A DNA stretch of 64,000 bases from Rathayibacter sp. VKM Ac-2759 (GCF_009834225.1 NZ_CP047177.1:62001-126000); one strand, 5' to 3'; counted from the stretch's first letter, positions 30,464-40,188 are shown. A program made the numbers and translations. Notes: generated by a model not told the origin, from the letters alone.

Positions 30464-32538
30464 GCGCTGAGTGCTGCGGCGACGGTGACGAGTCTGCTGC
30501 CTCTCGACGGGTCGTCAGGGCGCGGCCGCGACCGACCGGGGATGCGTGCTGCGCCGTGGAGGAGACTCCGGCCGTGGTGACCCTCGGTAAAGGTCCGGTA
30601 CCCGCTGACTCCCACATGCACGATGAGGGCGGTGAGGATGACGAGCACTCCGACGGGGATGAGCTCGCGCCGTGGTGGCGCGATCGAGGTGTCCTGATCC
30701 CGGTCGCGGCCGGAGTTCTGCTCGCGGTCGGCTACCTCCTCGAGTGGACCGGGTTCCCGGTCGCGGGAACGATCGTGCTGGCGGCGAGCCTGCTGGCTGG
30801 AGCGTCGACGTTCGTTCCGAGCGCGGTGCGGCGCCTGCTGCGCGGGAAGCTCGGTGTGAGCCTGCTGATGACGATCGCGGCCGTCGGCGCGGTCCTCCTC
30901 GGCCACGTCGGAGAGGCCGCCGCCCTGGCCTTCCTGTTCTCCATCGCGGAAGCCCTTGAAGACCGGGCGATGGACAAGGCGCGCGACGGGTTGCGGGCGC
31001 TGCTCGATCTGATCCCGCAGACGGCAACCGTCTCCCGTCTGCACGGCGACGTGACCATTCCGGCGCGGGAGCTGCGCGAGCTCGACATCCTCGTCGTCCG
31101 TCCGGGTGAGCGGGTGGCAACCGATGGTGTCGTGGTGTCGGGGCGCAGCAGCCTGGACACGTCTGCGATTACCGGCGAGTCGATACCGGTCGAAGTGGGT
31201 CCAGGCGACGCCGTTACCGCCGGTTCCATCAACGGGGGCGGTGCTTTGCAGATCGAGGCGACCGCCGCTGGAACCGACAACTCGTTGACGACGATCGTGA
31301 AGCTCGTCGAGCAGGCCCACGCACGAAAGGGTGACCGCGCCCGTCTGGCTGATCGCATCGCGAAGCCTCTCGTGCCCGCCGTGTTGATCCTCTCCGCAGG
31401 CATCGCCCTGTTCGGTGTCCTGATCGGGGACCCGGGGACGTGGACGGAGCGCGCTCTCGTGGTCCTCGTCGCCGCCTCGCCGTGCGCTCTGGCGATCGCC
31501 GTTCCGGTGACCGTCATCTCCGCGATCGGCTCGGCGAGCCGGTTCGGTCTGATCATCAAGTCCGGCGAAGCCTTCGAACGACTGGGCACGGTGCAACTCG
31601 TCGCGTTCGACAAGACGGGCACTCTCACCCGCAACAGCCCCATCGTCACTCATGTCGCCACCGCGGACGGCGTCACCCGCGACGAGGTCCTCGCCCTCGC
31701 GGCAGCACTGGAGAAACGCAGCACCCATCCCCTCGCTGCGGCGATCGTCGCGGCGGCACCCCTCCACCCTCAGGCAGATGATGTCGTCGAGCATCCTGGA
31801 GACGGCCTCACGGGCACTGTCGACGGCACCCCGATCCGGGTGGGAAGCCCGCGCTGGGTGCCCGCCGACGCTCTCACCGCGCAGCTCGAATCGATGGAAT
31901 CCGAAGGGATGACAGCGGTCGTCGTCGAACAGGCCGATTCGGTTCTGGGCATCATCGGCATCCGAGACGAACTAAAGCCGGAAGCGGCCGCCACCATCGC
32001 GGAACTCAAACGTCATCACATCGGCGCCCTGATGCTCACCGGCGACAACACCCGCACCGCGCACGCCCTCGCGCAGCAGGCCGGGATCTCCGAGGTGCGT
32101 GCGGAGCAGAAGCCTGACCAGAAGGCCGCGGCGATCGAGGAGTTCCGTCGGCATCGACGAGTCGCGATGATCGGTGACGGGATCAACGACGCGCCCGCGC
32201 TGGCGACCGCGGATGTAGGAATCGCGATGGGCGCCACCGGGTCCGCGGCCGCCATCGAATCCGCAGATGTCGCCTTCACCGGCACGGACCTGCGCCTGAT
32301 CCCCGCCGCGCTGCTCCACGCCAGACGCGGTCGACGCATCATGACCGCGAACCTGATCCTCGCTCTCGGCGTGATCATCGTCCTCTTCCCCCTCGCTCTC
32401 ACCGGTGTGCTGGGGCTGGCAGGAGTGGTCCTCGTGCACGAGCTGGCGGAGGTCGTCATCATCGCCAACGGAGTGCGCGCGGCCCGCCGCCACACCCCGC
32501 TCACTCCACAGCCCGCGCTACAAGCGAGCAGCCGGTGA
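30460..32538 (+). CDS. Heavy-metal P1B-type ATPase with SPC motif
   Basis: This 692-residue metal pump starts at GTG 30460, coupled to the CmtR-type gene. The N-terminus has cysteine pairs (AECCGDGDE, DACCAVEE) and a histidine/acidic stretch in place of a full metal-binding domain. The membrane motif is SPC (340-342), not CPC, and the last helix has HELAEVVIIANG. These features mark the P1B-4 group (Co, Fe or Zn). D384 in DKTGTLT is the phosphorylated residue; TGES and GDGINDAPAL are present. Annotation pipelines may call it CadA. The Cd/Pb-type sensor beside it suggests a different metal range. Confidence 0.9.
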   Translation: MSAECCGDGDESAASRRVVRARPRPTGDACCAVEETPAVVTLGKGPVPADSHMHDEGGEDDEHSDGDELAPWWRDRGVLIPVAAGVLLAVGYLLEWTGFPVAGTIVLAASLLAGASTFVPSAVRRLLRGKLGVSLLMTIAAVGAVLLGHVGEAAALAFLFSIAEALEDRAMDKARDGLRALLDLIPQTATVSRLHGDVTIPARELRELDILVVRPGERVATDGVVVSGRSSLDTSAITGESIPVEVGPGDAVTAGSINGGGALQIEATAAGTDNSLTTIVKLVEQAHARKGDRARLADRIAKPLVPAVLILSAGIALFGVLIGDPGTWTERALVVLVAASPCALAIAVPVTVISAIGSASRFGLIIKSGEAFERLGTVQLVAFDKTGTLTRNSPIVTHVATADGVTRDEVLALAAALEKRSTHPLAAAIVAAAPLHPQADDVVEHPGDGLTGTVDGTPIRVGSPRWVPADALTAQLESMESEGMTAVVVEQADSVLGIIGIRDELKPEAAATIAELKRHHIGALMLTGDNTRTAHALAQQAGISEVRAEQKPDQKAAAIEEFRRHRRVAMIGDGINDAPALATADVGIAMGATGSAAAIESADVAFTGTDLRLIPAALLHARRGRRIMTANLILALGVIIVLFPLALTGVLGLAGVVLVHELAEVVIIANGVRAARRHTPLTPQPALQASSR

Positions 32539-32670
32539 CATCACTGACCGAGCTCACGGGAGTCTGCGCCGCCGCCCGGACACGGCGCCGTCCGACGCGT
32601 CTTCGGAGAGGACTGCTACTGTCCCCCCTCGAGCGCCTCGGCATCCCGCCCAAGGTGTTCACGGCACAGC

Positions 32671-34050
32671 GTGGCGCGCCGGTCCCGAGGCGTGTCGCCT
32701 CCCGCACCGCCCCCTGACGGTTTGGATACCACCTTGGCCGACCCCGCCGCTACCTCCTCCGACTCTGCGAACCCTCCCGAGACATCACCTCGTCGGCCGA
32801 GTCGGCGGACCGTGATCCTGGGAGCCGTGAGCGCGGGCGTCGGCGTCGCCGTGCTCGGTGCCGGCGGCTACGCCGCGTACCAGGCTCTTGCACCCCGCGA
32901 CTCCGACGTCGCCGGTGTCGCTGGCGACCCGGAGGCGATGCCTGCGGAGCGTGAGCTGCTGGCGGGCGTCCCTGAGCCTGTCCCCTCGTTCGGGCCCAAC
33001 GGCACCCACTGGCCCTCCCGGACGCCGTGGATCACCGGCGATGTCGACCTTGAGGTGGAGGTCGAGTGCTCGTGGTCCGCGATCAGCGACGCGATCACCG
33101 CCGCAGTGGAGGGGACGGGTCCGTCCGAGACGGTGCGGATCCTCGTCGCTCCCGGCGAGCTCGCCGGCGACGGCGCAGGGTCGAGTTCGTCACCGATGAT
33201 GCAGGACGTCGGATCCCTCGACCGTGAGAACCGCATTCTCGTCTACCCCCGTGACGGTTGGGGCACGGTCACCACCAGTGACGCCTGGCGTCTTCTGCGC
33301 GTGCACGGCGTCGCCGTGGGCGGCATCGTCACCACCGGGGGGTTCCTCGCCTCCGGCTGCACCGGTTCTGCGTTCACCCGCATCACGACCACCGCGTACA
33401 ACGTCTACGGCATCGACGACGTCGAGTTCACTGAGAACATCGAGCTCGTCGAGATCGTCGTCCCGGACGCGCAGCTGCGAGACGAAGACGTGTCCAGCAT
33501 GCGCACCCCCACGGATGGCGCCGGCGGTCTGCGTTTCATCTACCGCATCGGCTGCCACACCGCTCCTGCCTACAAAGCGGACGGATCCGACGCCCACACC
33601 GACACGGTCCAGCTCTCTGGGCAGGGAGGCAACTACTACGGCGACATCACGAGCATCGACTGCATCGACTTCGCCTCCTCGAATACGGCGTTCCAGATCG
33701 GCTCGGCCGCGGGAGTGCGCTTCGAGCACTGCCTCGTCGTGGGCGCAGAGACGGTCCAGCGGGTCTTCCCGCTGCTGGAGGGCGCCGACACCGGTGGGAA
33801 CTTCGGCGCGGTGAACGGCCCCGGAACCGACTTCGGCTGCACCGCCGTGGACAGCATCTTCATCGGACCGGTGGGAGCGGCGACCTGGGCGTCCGTGTCG
33901 AACTCCACCGTCGGCTACGAGAGCACCGGCGACGCCCCCCAGGACGGCGAATGGATCATCGACCCGTCGATCCTCGGCTGGAGCGCGGATGATGTCCGCG
34001 AGCGCAGCCCCGCGATCACGGGCGACTACCTCACCTCCATCTGGACCTAA
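32671..34050 (+). CDS. Secreted protein of unknown function (about 459 aa)
   Basis: I do not recognise the family. A twin-arginine-like start (RRPSRRTVILGAVSAGVGVAVLGAGG) suggests export or an N-terminal anchor. The remaining 370 residues have repeated short strands (GIVTTGGFLASGCTG, EDVSSMRTP, NYYGDITSIDCIDFASSNT), reminiscent of a right-handed beta-helix as in pectate-lyase-like proteins. Several cysteines are spread through it. The start is unclear: GTG 32671 or TTG 32734, neither with a good ribosome site. It follows the ATPase by about 130 bp. Its place in the metal island is not explained. Confidence 0.55.
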   Translation: MARRSRGVSPPAPPPDGLDTTLADPAATSSDSANPPETSPRRPSRRTVILGAVSAGVGVAVLGAGGYAAYQALAPRDSDVAGVAGDPEAMPAERELLAGVPEPVPSFGPNGTHWPSRTPWITGDVDLEVEVECSWSAISDAITAAVEGTGPSETVRILVAPGELAGDGAGSSSSPMMQDVGSLDRENRILVYPRDGWGTVTTSDAWRLLRVHGVAVGGIVTTGGFLASGCTGSAFTRITTTAYNVYGIDDVEFTENIELVEIVVPDAQLRDEDVSSMRTPTDGAGGLRFIYRIGCHTAPAYKADGSDAHTDTVQLSGQGGNYYGDITSIDCIDFASSNTAFQIGSAAGVRFEHCLVVGAETVQRVFPLLEGADTGGNFGAVNGPGTDFGCTAVDSIFIGPVGAATWASVSNSTVGYESTGDAPQDGEWIIDPSILGWSADDVRERSPAITGDYLTSIWT

Positions 34051-34179
34051 CTCGGTGACAGGACGGATCGCGGTCGGCTGGACAACCGGCAGGAGCTCGG
34101 GGGCGTCGGCCAGTAGCCTGTGCCGAGAGCGGCGCGACGCGATATCGCGATCCCGCTGCTCGAGTGGACGGGTGATGTG

Positions 34180-34785
34180 ATGACGACTCGCGGCGCGCGG
34201 ACCGTGCGCGGCATCGTCGCTGCGCTCGTTGCGACACTGCTCGCGTTGGTGTCTCACTCGATCGCTGACGGATCAGCCCCCAGCCGGCTCGGCGTTCTCC
34301 TGGCACTCGCGTTCGCGGTCCCGGTGTGCATCGCTCTCGCCGGCCGACGGCTCTCGCGCGTGCGCCTGAGCGTGTCGGTGCTGATCAGCCAGTTCGCGTT
34401 CCACGCGGCGATGATGCTGGGCAATCCGGCGACCACACCCGCGTCGCCCGCCGCGCCGGAGCGCGCCGGGCACCACCAGAACGCGGGCGTTCCGGCTCTT
34501 GACCTGGCGAACTCTGTGACCCACGCGGACCACAACACCCTCATGTGGGGAGCGCACCTCCTTGCCGCGATCGCGACGATCTTCGCGCTGCGGATGGGCG
34601 AACGCGCGTTCTGGAGCATCCTCCGGCGTCAACGGTTCGAGACGGTTCAGGCGTTGTTCGCGTTCACGCTCGAAGCGGTACCCACCGGCGAGAGAGCCCC
34701 GGCGACTGCTGCAGTGACGGTGCGCCCGCGGCTGGTGACGTTGTCGACGATGAGGCATCGAGGGCCGCCGGTCGCTGCTGCCTGA
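34180..34785 (+). CDS. Membrane protein of the YcnI/CopC cluster
   Basis: The 201-residue protein has about four helices. A loop with PERAGHHQNAGVPAL and SVTHADHNTLMWGAHLLAA is rich in histidine and methionine and could bind copper. I know similar uncharacterised proteins from the start of YcnI-CopC clusters in actinobacteria, but I cannot name the family. The start is ATG 34180. The ycnI gene follows after 75 bp on the same strand, so a shared role is likely. Confidence 0.6.
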   Translation: MTTRGARTVRGIVAALVATLLALVSHSIADGSAPSRLGVLLALAFAVPVCIALAGRRLSRVRLSVSVLISQFAFHAAMMLGNPATTPASPAAPERAGHHQNAGVPALDLANSVTHADHNTLMWGAHLLAAIATIFALRMGERAFWSILRRQRFETVQALFAFTLEAVPTGERAPATAAVTVRPRLVTLSTMRHRGPPVAAA

Positions 34786-34860
34786 GCGCAGCCACCGCCC
34801 GCACTCTTCTCACCCTTCTCGGGCTGCTTCGTCGCGCCCGCCCCACGGAAAGATTTTCTT

Positions 34861-35601
34861 GTGTCCACACGATTCACTCTCACCGCGGTGACCGCGCTCA
34901 GCGCCGGCATCGCCCTTGCAGTAGCCGCCCCGCTCTCCGCGTCCGCGCACATCAGCATCACCCCGAACGCCACCGATCCAGGAGCCTCGGAGAACTTCAC
35001 GTTCAAAGCCGTGAACGAGTCCGAGACCGCGATGACGACCGCGGTGACCGTGTCCCTCCCGACCGACACTCCGATCGTGTCGGTGCGCTACCTGCCGACC
35101 CCGGGGTGGAGTACGTCGGTCGTGGAGAGCACACTCCCGGAACCGGTGACGGTCGGCGGGAACGAGATCATCGAGGCGCCGACCAGCATCGTCTTCACCG
35201 CTGATGCGGGGAGCGAGATCCAGCCGGGTCAGTTCATGCAGTGGACCGTCTCGCTGGGCCCGATCCCGGAGACCGGGAGCCTGCTGCTCCCGGCCGTGCA
35301 GTCCTACAGCGACGGGACGAGCGTCGACTGGGTCTCGACCGCGGAGGAGGTCGAGGCCGATACCTCGTTGAAGTCCGCCCCTGTGCTCTACGTGCAGGAC
35401 GAACCGGCTGAAGACGATCACGGCGGATCGAGCACCACCGCCGATTCCACCGATAGCGTCGACGCCACGGCGTCTGCGTCCGGGATGGGTGCTGAGTCGG
35501 GCCTGGCCCTCGGGCTGAGCATCGCGGCCCTGCTGCTCGGGGTGGTGGGGGCTGCGTTCGGCGCCATCGCCCTGTTCGGTCGGAAGCGAGCGCGCGGATG
35601 A
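34861..35601 (+). CDS. YcnI-like (DUF1775) copper-binding protein
   Basis: YcnI proteins bind Cu(II) at the outer face with the N-terminal histidine of the mature protein. Here the signal ends LSASA and the mature chain should start HISITPNATDPG, the required histidine. The domain continues with ENFTFKAVNESETA and GQFMQWTVSLG. A serine/threonine linker and a C-terminal helix (GLSIAALLLGVVGAAFGAIAL) anchor it. The GTG at 34861 is the start. The stop overlaps the CopC-like ATG by four bases, indicating joint production. Confidence 0.88.
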   Translation: MSTRFTLTAVTALSAGIALAVAAPLSASAHISITPNATDPGASENFTFKAVNESETAMTTAVTVSLPTDTPIVSVRYLPTPGWSTSVVESTLPEPVTVGGNEIIEAPTSIVFTADAGSEIQPGQFMQWTVSLGPIPETGSLLLPAVQSYSDGTSVDWVSTAEEVEADTSLKSAPVLYVQDEPAEDDHGGSSTTADSTDSVDATASASGMGAESGLALGLSIAALLLGVVGAAFGAIALFGRKRARG

Positions 35602-36197
35602 CCGGTCGCCTCGCCGGGAGGGCCGCGGTCACTGCAGCCGCGACGCTGCTGCTCGCCCTGGTCGTAGCGCCCGCGGCTGCAGCTCACGACTCGGTGCTCG
35701 GCAGCAGCCCCTCCCCCGACGAGCAGGTGACGGAGGTGACGGAGGTCTCGTTGTCCTTCAATGACACCCTGCTGGATCTGGGAGGCGCGAGCAACGCGTT
35801 CGCGATCCAGGTGCTCGGCCCGGACGGCCGCTACTACTCGGGGGGATGCGTCGCCTTGGACGGGTCCACCGTGTCGGTGCCGGCGGCGCTCGGGGCGCCG
35901 GGCGAGTACGAGGTGCGGTGGCAGGTGGTGTCCTCCGACGGTCACCCGACCTCCGACAGCTACACCTTCGACTACGCTCCCGACGCTGCCGCGCCCGCCG
36001 CCGAGGGCGCCGCAACGGCTGCCCGCTGCGGAACCGATGGTGAGAGCGAGAGCACCACGCAGACTCCAGCTGCCGCGTCCGATTCGGGGTTCGATGCGGC
36101 TCCGGTGATCACGGGGCTGTCCATCGGAGTCGGCGCGATAGCGGTCGCGACGGCGATCACGGTCTTCGTGATCGGCCGGATGCGACGCCGCAGCTGA
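35598..36197 (+). CDS. CopC-like copper-binding protein (copy 1)
   Basis: CopC is an extracytoplasmic cupredoxin-like copper carrier. The signal ends AAAA, and the mature protein begins HDSVLGSSPSPDEQ, with the N-terminal histidine used for Cu(II). FNDTLLDLGG and WQVVSSDGHPTSDSYTF, with the second histidine, are family marks. A short linker and a C-terminal helix anchor it. It has 199 residues. It is coupled to ycnI by ATGA overlap and is followed directly by a strong terminator. A second CopC-like protein is at 38820-39467. Confidence 0.9.
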   Translation: MTGRLAGRAAVTAAATLLLALVVAPAAAAHDSVLGSSPSPDEQVTEVTEVSLSFNDTLLDLGGASNAFAIQVLGPDGRYYSGGCVALDGSTVSVPAALGAPGEYEVRWQVVSSDGHPTSDSYTFDYAPDAAAPAAEGAATAARCGTDGESESTTQTPAAASDSGFDAAPVITGLSIGVGAIAVATAITVFVIGRMRRRS

Positions 36198-36200
36198 CCC

Positions 36201-36233
36201 GACGGGCCCGCCCCCGCTTGGGGCGGGCCCGTC
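36201..36233 (+). terminator. Terminator after copC
   Basis: A perfect 14-bp stem, GACGGGCCCGCCCC with GGGGCGGGCCCGTC, around a five-base loop begins four bases after the CopC stop. There is no long poly-T run, but the stem is very stable. Confidence 0.8.
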
Positions 36234-36271
36234 ATCCCCTGACAACGTACGAACGAACGAAGGGCACGCTG

Positions 36272-37249
36272 ATGACCCTCGCGTCGCTGTTCGCGAGCCT
36301 CCCGGACGCGCCGCCGTCCCTGGACAGCTTCCTCACTCTCTCCGCCAGCGCATTCCCGGTCTGGGGCTTGTTCGGGATCCTGCTGGCGGGCGTGTACGTC
36401 ATCGGGGTCGCGCGGCTCTGGTGGACGCGGCGACGGTGGCCGTGGTGGCGGATGGTGAGCTTTCTCCTCGGGTGCGCGATCCTCGTGGTCACGATGGCCA
36501 GCGGTCTGGAGGACTACGGCCGGGAGATGTTCTCGATCTTCATGTTCCAGCAGCTGACGTTGATGATGGCCATTCCGCCGCTGCTCGTGCTCGGCTCGCC
36601 GGGCACCCTCCTGCTGCGCGCGACACCGCATCGATGGCCGGGACGCGTCGTGCTGCTCACCGCTCTCGCGCTGCTGCGTGCGCGCACGTCACGGCTGCTG
36701 TTGCATCCGGGGTTCACCATTCCGCTGTTCCTGCTGCTGTTCTACGGGCTGTACTTCAGCGATCTGGACGAGTTGCTGCTGGACAGTGCTGCCGGTCATC
36801 TCGGGTTGGAGGTGCTGTTCTTAGCAGCCGGTGTCGTGTTCGCTGTTCCGCTGCTGTCGGCGGATCCGCTGCCGGTGCGTCAGACGCATCTGGGGCGCAT
36901 GTTCGACCTGTTCGCGGAGATGCCGTTGCACGCGTTCTTCGGGGTCATCGTCATGATGTCCGCGAGCGCGTTCGTCGCCGCGTTCCAGGCTCCGGCGTCG
37001 TGGGGAGTGGATCCGATCGCGGACCAGCAGATCGCGGGCGCGCTCGCGTGGTCCTACGGGGAACTGCCGAGCCTGCTGATCGTGCTGCTGCTGCTCGTGC
37101 GGTGGCAGCGGGATGACACTCGGGCCGCTCGAGCGGCGGATCGCGCCGGAGATGAGAACGGCACCCCAGACCTGGATGCGTACAACGAGTACCTGCAGGG
37201 CTTGAATCGGCGGGCAGGTGCCCCTCAATCACCACCCGACGTGCGCTGA
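36272..37249 (+). CDS. CtaG-family membrane protein (copper delivery)
   Basis: The 325-residue protein has about seven helices and belongs to the actinobacterial CtaG group (cytochrome c oxidase assembly factor, caa3 type). Recognisable segments are ASGLEDYGREMFSIFMFQQL, LLLFYGLYFSDLDELLLDS and MPLHAFFGVIVMMSASAF, where histidine and methionine residues could bind copper. The ATG at 36272 has AAGGG upstream. Its end overlaps the convergent lnt gene by 25 bp. A second CtaG-like domain is fused to CopD at 44530-46482. Confidence 0.85.
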   Translation: MTLASLFASLPDAPPSLDSFLTLSASAFPVWGLFGILLAGVYVIGVARLWWTRRRWPWWRMVSFLLGCAILVVTMASGLEDYGREMFSIFMFQQLTLMMAIPPLLVLGSPGTLLLRATPHRWPGRVVLLTALALLRARTSRLLLHPGFTIPLFLLLFYGLYFSDLDELLLDSAAGHLGLEVLFLAAGVVFAVPLLSADPLPVRQTHLGRMFDLFAEMPLHAFFGVIVMMSASAFVAAFQAPASWGVDPIADQQIAGALAWSYGELPSLLIVLLLLVRWQRDDTRAARAADRAGDENGTPDLDAYNEYLQGLNRRAGAPQSPPDVR

Positions 37250-38823
37250 CGCCGTGACGAGGCGGGCCGTCGGATGCCACTCAGAGTGAGGACGGCGGCC
37301 GCCAGGACAGGTGCGAGGACGCTGAGGGTGATACCGCCTGCAAGAGCGGTACGCAGGGACATCGCTGGAGTGACGGCGGCGACCAGGGGCACTGTGTCGG
37401 TGAAGGCTCCGGGGGTGAACGCCGGGATCCGGGCCCCCGTGGAACCGTCGGGGAGGATCGTCTGGCTCTGCCCGACGGTGGAGACGTTGACGATCGTCCT
37501 GCCGGTCTCGATCGCGCGCACGCGAGCGATCGCGAGTTGCTGCGCGGACTCGTCGGTGCGCCCGAAATCGGCGTTGTTGGTCTGCGCGAAGATGACCTGC
37601 GCGCCTCCGGCGATCATCTCGTCGAAGAGACGGTCATCGACGATGTCAAAACACAGCGACACTCCGGCGATGGTGCCGGCGACCGCGACCGCCGGTGAGA
37701 GCGCACCGATCTCGTAGTCCCGCTGTACCAGGCCGATCAGATCCGGTGCCAGACGCGACCAGAACGCTCGGTCTGGGACGTACTCCCCGAACGGCACCGG
37801 ATGCTTCTTGTCATAGAGACCAGCGGCTCCATCCGGTGTCCAGACGAGGGAGCTGTTGTAGTAGCGGCCCTCGCGGGTGGTGATCGCTCCGACGATCACC
37901 GGCGCTTCAAGCTCGGCAGCGAGCGCGGAGAGTCGCCGGGCGGTCGCCGGTGAAGTGAGAGGGTCCTCGTCCATGCTGTTCTCCGGCCACAGCACGACGT
38001 CCGCGACCCCCGCCGTTCGCGGGGTGGCGTTGATCTGCGCGTCGAGCAGCTCACCCGGATCTCGGGCATCGAAGTAACCGGCGGGCCCCGCCCCCTGCAC
38101 GGCCGTGACGCGCAGCTGCCCGGTCGGCACTGCCTCCCACACGGGCACCGCCACCAGCGCGGCCCCGACTGCTGTCGCCGCCAGAGCAAGGACCGCCGGC
38201 CGGTCCGGGAGCCACTGCTGCAGCTGCAACAGGAACACGATGCACGCGACGACAACGAAACTGAAGCCGCTCACCCCGACCCAGGCGATCACGGGAGAGA
38301 GCGGACTCTCCGACTGCGAGTACGCCAGCCTGCCCCACGCGAACCCTCCGTACGGCCACGACCCGGCAACGACCTCCCGACCCACCCATACGCCGGCGAC
38401 ACCTACGGGGAGCAGGATCAGCCGCCCCAGCCGGGTCGGCCAGAATCGTTCGATCAGAGACCACAGTCCCGAGATCGCGCCCGCGCCCACCGCGAAGAAC
38501 GCGGCTTCGAGGAGCGAGAGCGCCAGCCACGGGACAGGGCCGAGGTACTCCGACGTCCAGGCGACGTGGGTGAGGTAGAACACGGTTCCCGTGACCGCAC
38601 CGAGCACCGCTCCCGCCCGAATCGTCCGGCCGCGCAAGAGCGTCATCAACACGGCCACACCGAGCAGGGTCGCCGGCCACACGCTCACACCCGGGAAGCC
38701 CGCATCCAACAACACGCCCGCGAGAGCAGCCCTCACCAGATCCAGGGCGCGACTCGACCGGGCCGGCGCGCGAAGCGGCACGCTCACTCGAACCGGCACA
38801 CTCAGGGACAGGCGGGCGATCAC
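37225..38823 (-). CDS. lnt: Apolipoprotein N-acyltransferase
   Basis: Lnt adds a third acyl chain to lipoproteins. The 532-residue protein has six or seven N-terminal helices followed by a nitrilase-fold domain. The catalytic triad can be seen as Glu in VVLWPENSMDED, Lys in YDKKHPVPFGEY and Cys in GVSLCFDIVDD. The C-terminus ends with one helix. The start overlaps the stop of the upstream CopC-like gene by four bases, so a copper carrier and Lnt are made together. Chromosomal lnt exists in most actinobacteria, so this plasmid copy is extra. Confidence 0.93.
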   Translation of the reverse strand: MIARLSLSVPVRVSVPLRAPARSSRALDLVRAALAGVLLDAGFPGVSVWPATLLGVAVLMTLLRGRTIRAGAVLGAVTGTVFYLTHVAWTSEYLGPVPWLALSLLEAAFFAVGAGAISGLWSLIERFWPTRLGRLILLPVGVAGVWVGREVVAGSWPYGGFAWGRLAYSQSESPLSPVIAWVGVSGFSFVVVACIVFLLQLQQWLPDRPAVLALAATAVGAALVAVPVWEAVPTGQLRVTAVQGAGPAGYFDARDPGELLDAQINATPRTAGVADVVLWPENSMDEDPLTSPATARRLSALAAELEAPVIVGAITTREGRYYNSSLVWTPDGAAGLYDKKHPVPFGEYVPDRAFWSRLAPDLIGLVQRDYEIGALSPAVAVAGTIAGVSLCFDIVDDRLFDEMIAGGAQVIFAQTNNADFGRTDESAQQLAIARVRAIETGRTIVNVSTVGQSQTILPDGSTGARIPAFTPGAFTDTVPLVAAVTPAMSLRTALAGGITLSVLAPVLAAAVLTLSGIRRPASSRRQRTSGGD

Positions 38824-39467
38824 TCAGCAGCCGGCGGCTCACCGCCGACGCTCGCAGTGCTCGGCGTCGTCCGGCGCACGAGGAAGAGGACGACGACCGC
38901 GAGCACCACGAAGAATCCCAGCGCGATGCCCACCAGCACGAACGCCGGGATGGGGGCGACGTAGGGAGCGAACAGAGACTCCGGCGCGGCTGAGACCGTC
39001 GCGGTGTTCGCGCAGGCCGGCGGCTGAGCGACGCCAGTCCTCGCCGCGGTCTCAGCGGGGCGCTCGTACGTGAAGCCGTACTCCGCGGTCGAGACGTGCC
39101 CGTCCTCGGTGACGATCTTCGCCGCCACGAGGTACCGGCCGCTCTCGCCCAAAGCGATGCCGGTGGTCACGGACTCGTTGTTCACATCGGCGCAGCCGTT
39201 GGAGTAGAACAGGTTGTCGTCTTCTCGCACCACCTGCACGAGTGAGACGTTGTTGGTCGGGTCGGAACCGACCTCATGCCCGAAGGTGAGCGTGACTTCC
39301 GACGGTGCCACGGTGACTGTCGCGTCCGCGGAGGGACTGCTGGATTGAACTCCCGTGTGAGCCGCTGCAGGCGCAGCCGGAAGTAGCACGGCGAGTGCAG
39401 CAACGGCAGCCAGGACGACGCCGAACAGGACGGGGCGACCCCGTCGGGTGGGGGCGGAGAGCGGCAT
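38820..39467 (-). CDS. CopC-like copper-binding protein (copy 2)
   Basis: The 215-residue protein has a signal ending AAAA, mature start HTGVQSSSPSADATV, and the CopC fold marks TLTFGHEVGSDPTNNVS and KIVTEDGHVSTAEYGFTY. Compared with copy 1 the first loop differs. A C-terminal helix (FVLVGIALGFFVVLAVVVLF) anchors it. I chose ATG 39467, with AGGACG upstream. The stop overlaps the Lnt ATG. The pairing suggests a copper-island subcluster regulated apart from the ycnI operon. Confidence 0.85.
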   Translation of the reverse strand: MPLSAPTRRGRPVLFGVVLAAVAALAVLLPAAPAAAHTGVQSSSPSADATVTVAPSEVTLTFGHEVGSDPTNNVSLVQVVREDDNLFYSNGCADVNNESVTTGIALGESGRYLVAAKIVTEDGHVSTAEYGFTYERPAETAARTGVAQPPACANTATVSAAPESLFAPYVAPIPAFVLVGIALGFFVVLAVVVLFLVRRTTPSTASVGGEPPAAE

Positions 39468-39657
39468 CAAGTCGTCCTGTTCCGTGTAGCGGGGCTCTCC
39501 AAGGCGGAGACGCGGGAAGGAGCGTAGTCTGCGACCCGTCCGCTGATGATCTTCGATCCCTAACCTCGTAGCCACCAACAGCTGTTCTTGGTACGCTACG
39601 TCGAAATTTGCCTGCCTACACCGCAGGCTTCTTCGACGCTACCGGGAAGATGCCATC

Positions 39658-40083
39658 GTGACGAACCTGCAACCAGACGCCTCGCGCGCTGGTGTGCAGC
39701 GAACCCTCACGCTGCTCTTCCTCGTCGTCCTGACCGCGCTCGCGCTGCTGCTCGGACATCCTCTCGAGCGCCTCCACGACGCGGTCCCCGCCGACACCAC
39801 GGTCGCCGCAGCCGCGACGACGACGGGGGACGCCGAAGTTCTCACCTCGAGCGTGGCAGCGCTCACCGATGCCGCGACGCTGGGTGGTGTCGCTGAGCTG
39901 TGCGCGCTGCTGGCGGTCGTCTGCGCGGTCATCGTGATCGTCGTCGCCCTCGCCGCCCGCGCACGGCCCGGGCAGGGCTCCATCGCCAGTACGGCACCAC
40001 CGGCATCCGCACCGTCGTTCTTCACGACCGCTGCACGAGCACGGCTGAGCCTCTCCGCCAGCTGCGTCCCTCTTCGGCTGTAG
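39658..40083 (+). CDS. Small membrane protein (141 aa)
   Basis: No family is recognised. The protein has an N-terminal helix (LTLLFLVVLTALALLLG). Its outer segment of about 45 residues is rich in alanine and threonine (TTVAAAATTTGDAEVLTSS). A second helix (CALLAVVCAVIVIVVALAA) and a basic cytoplasmic tail follow. The layout resembles the protein at 19850-20314. The start is GTG 39658. It is divergent from the second CopC gene and just upstream of an M23 peptidase. Confidence 0.5.
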   Translation: MTNLQPDASRAGVQRTLTLLFLVVLTALALLLGHPLERLHDAVPADTTVAAAATTTGDAEVLTSSVAALTDAATLGGVAELCALLAVVCAVIVIVVALAARARPGQGSIASTAPPASAPSFFTTAARARLSLSASCVPLRL

Positions 40084-40188
40084 GCCGTCGCCGCCGATCT
40101 GAGCCCCGTCTCGATCGGCGCGCACTTGCGCGCCCGCGACACGGAGTCAGGTCACGACGACCGACCTCTCGCCGACCCTGGACGTGCA

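Noticed and set aside
32535..32717. 60-codon frame overlapping the ATPase stop
   Set aside because: A GTGA overlap exists, but the composition is basic and shadow-like, and no ribosome site or family is seen.
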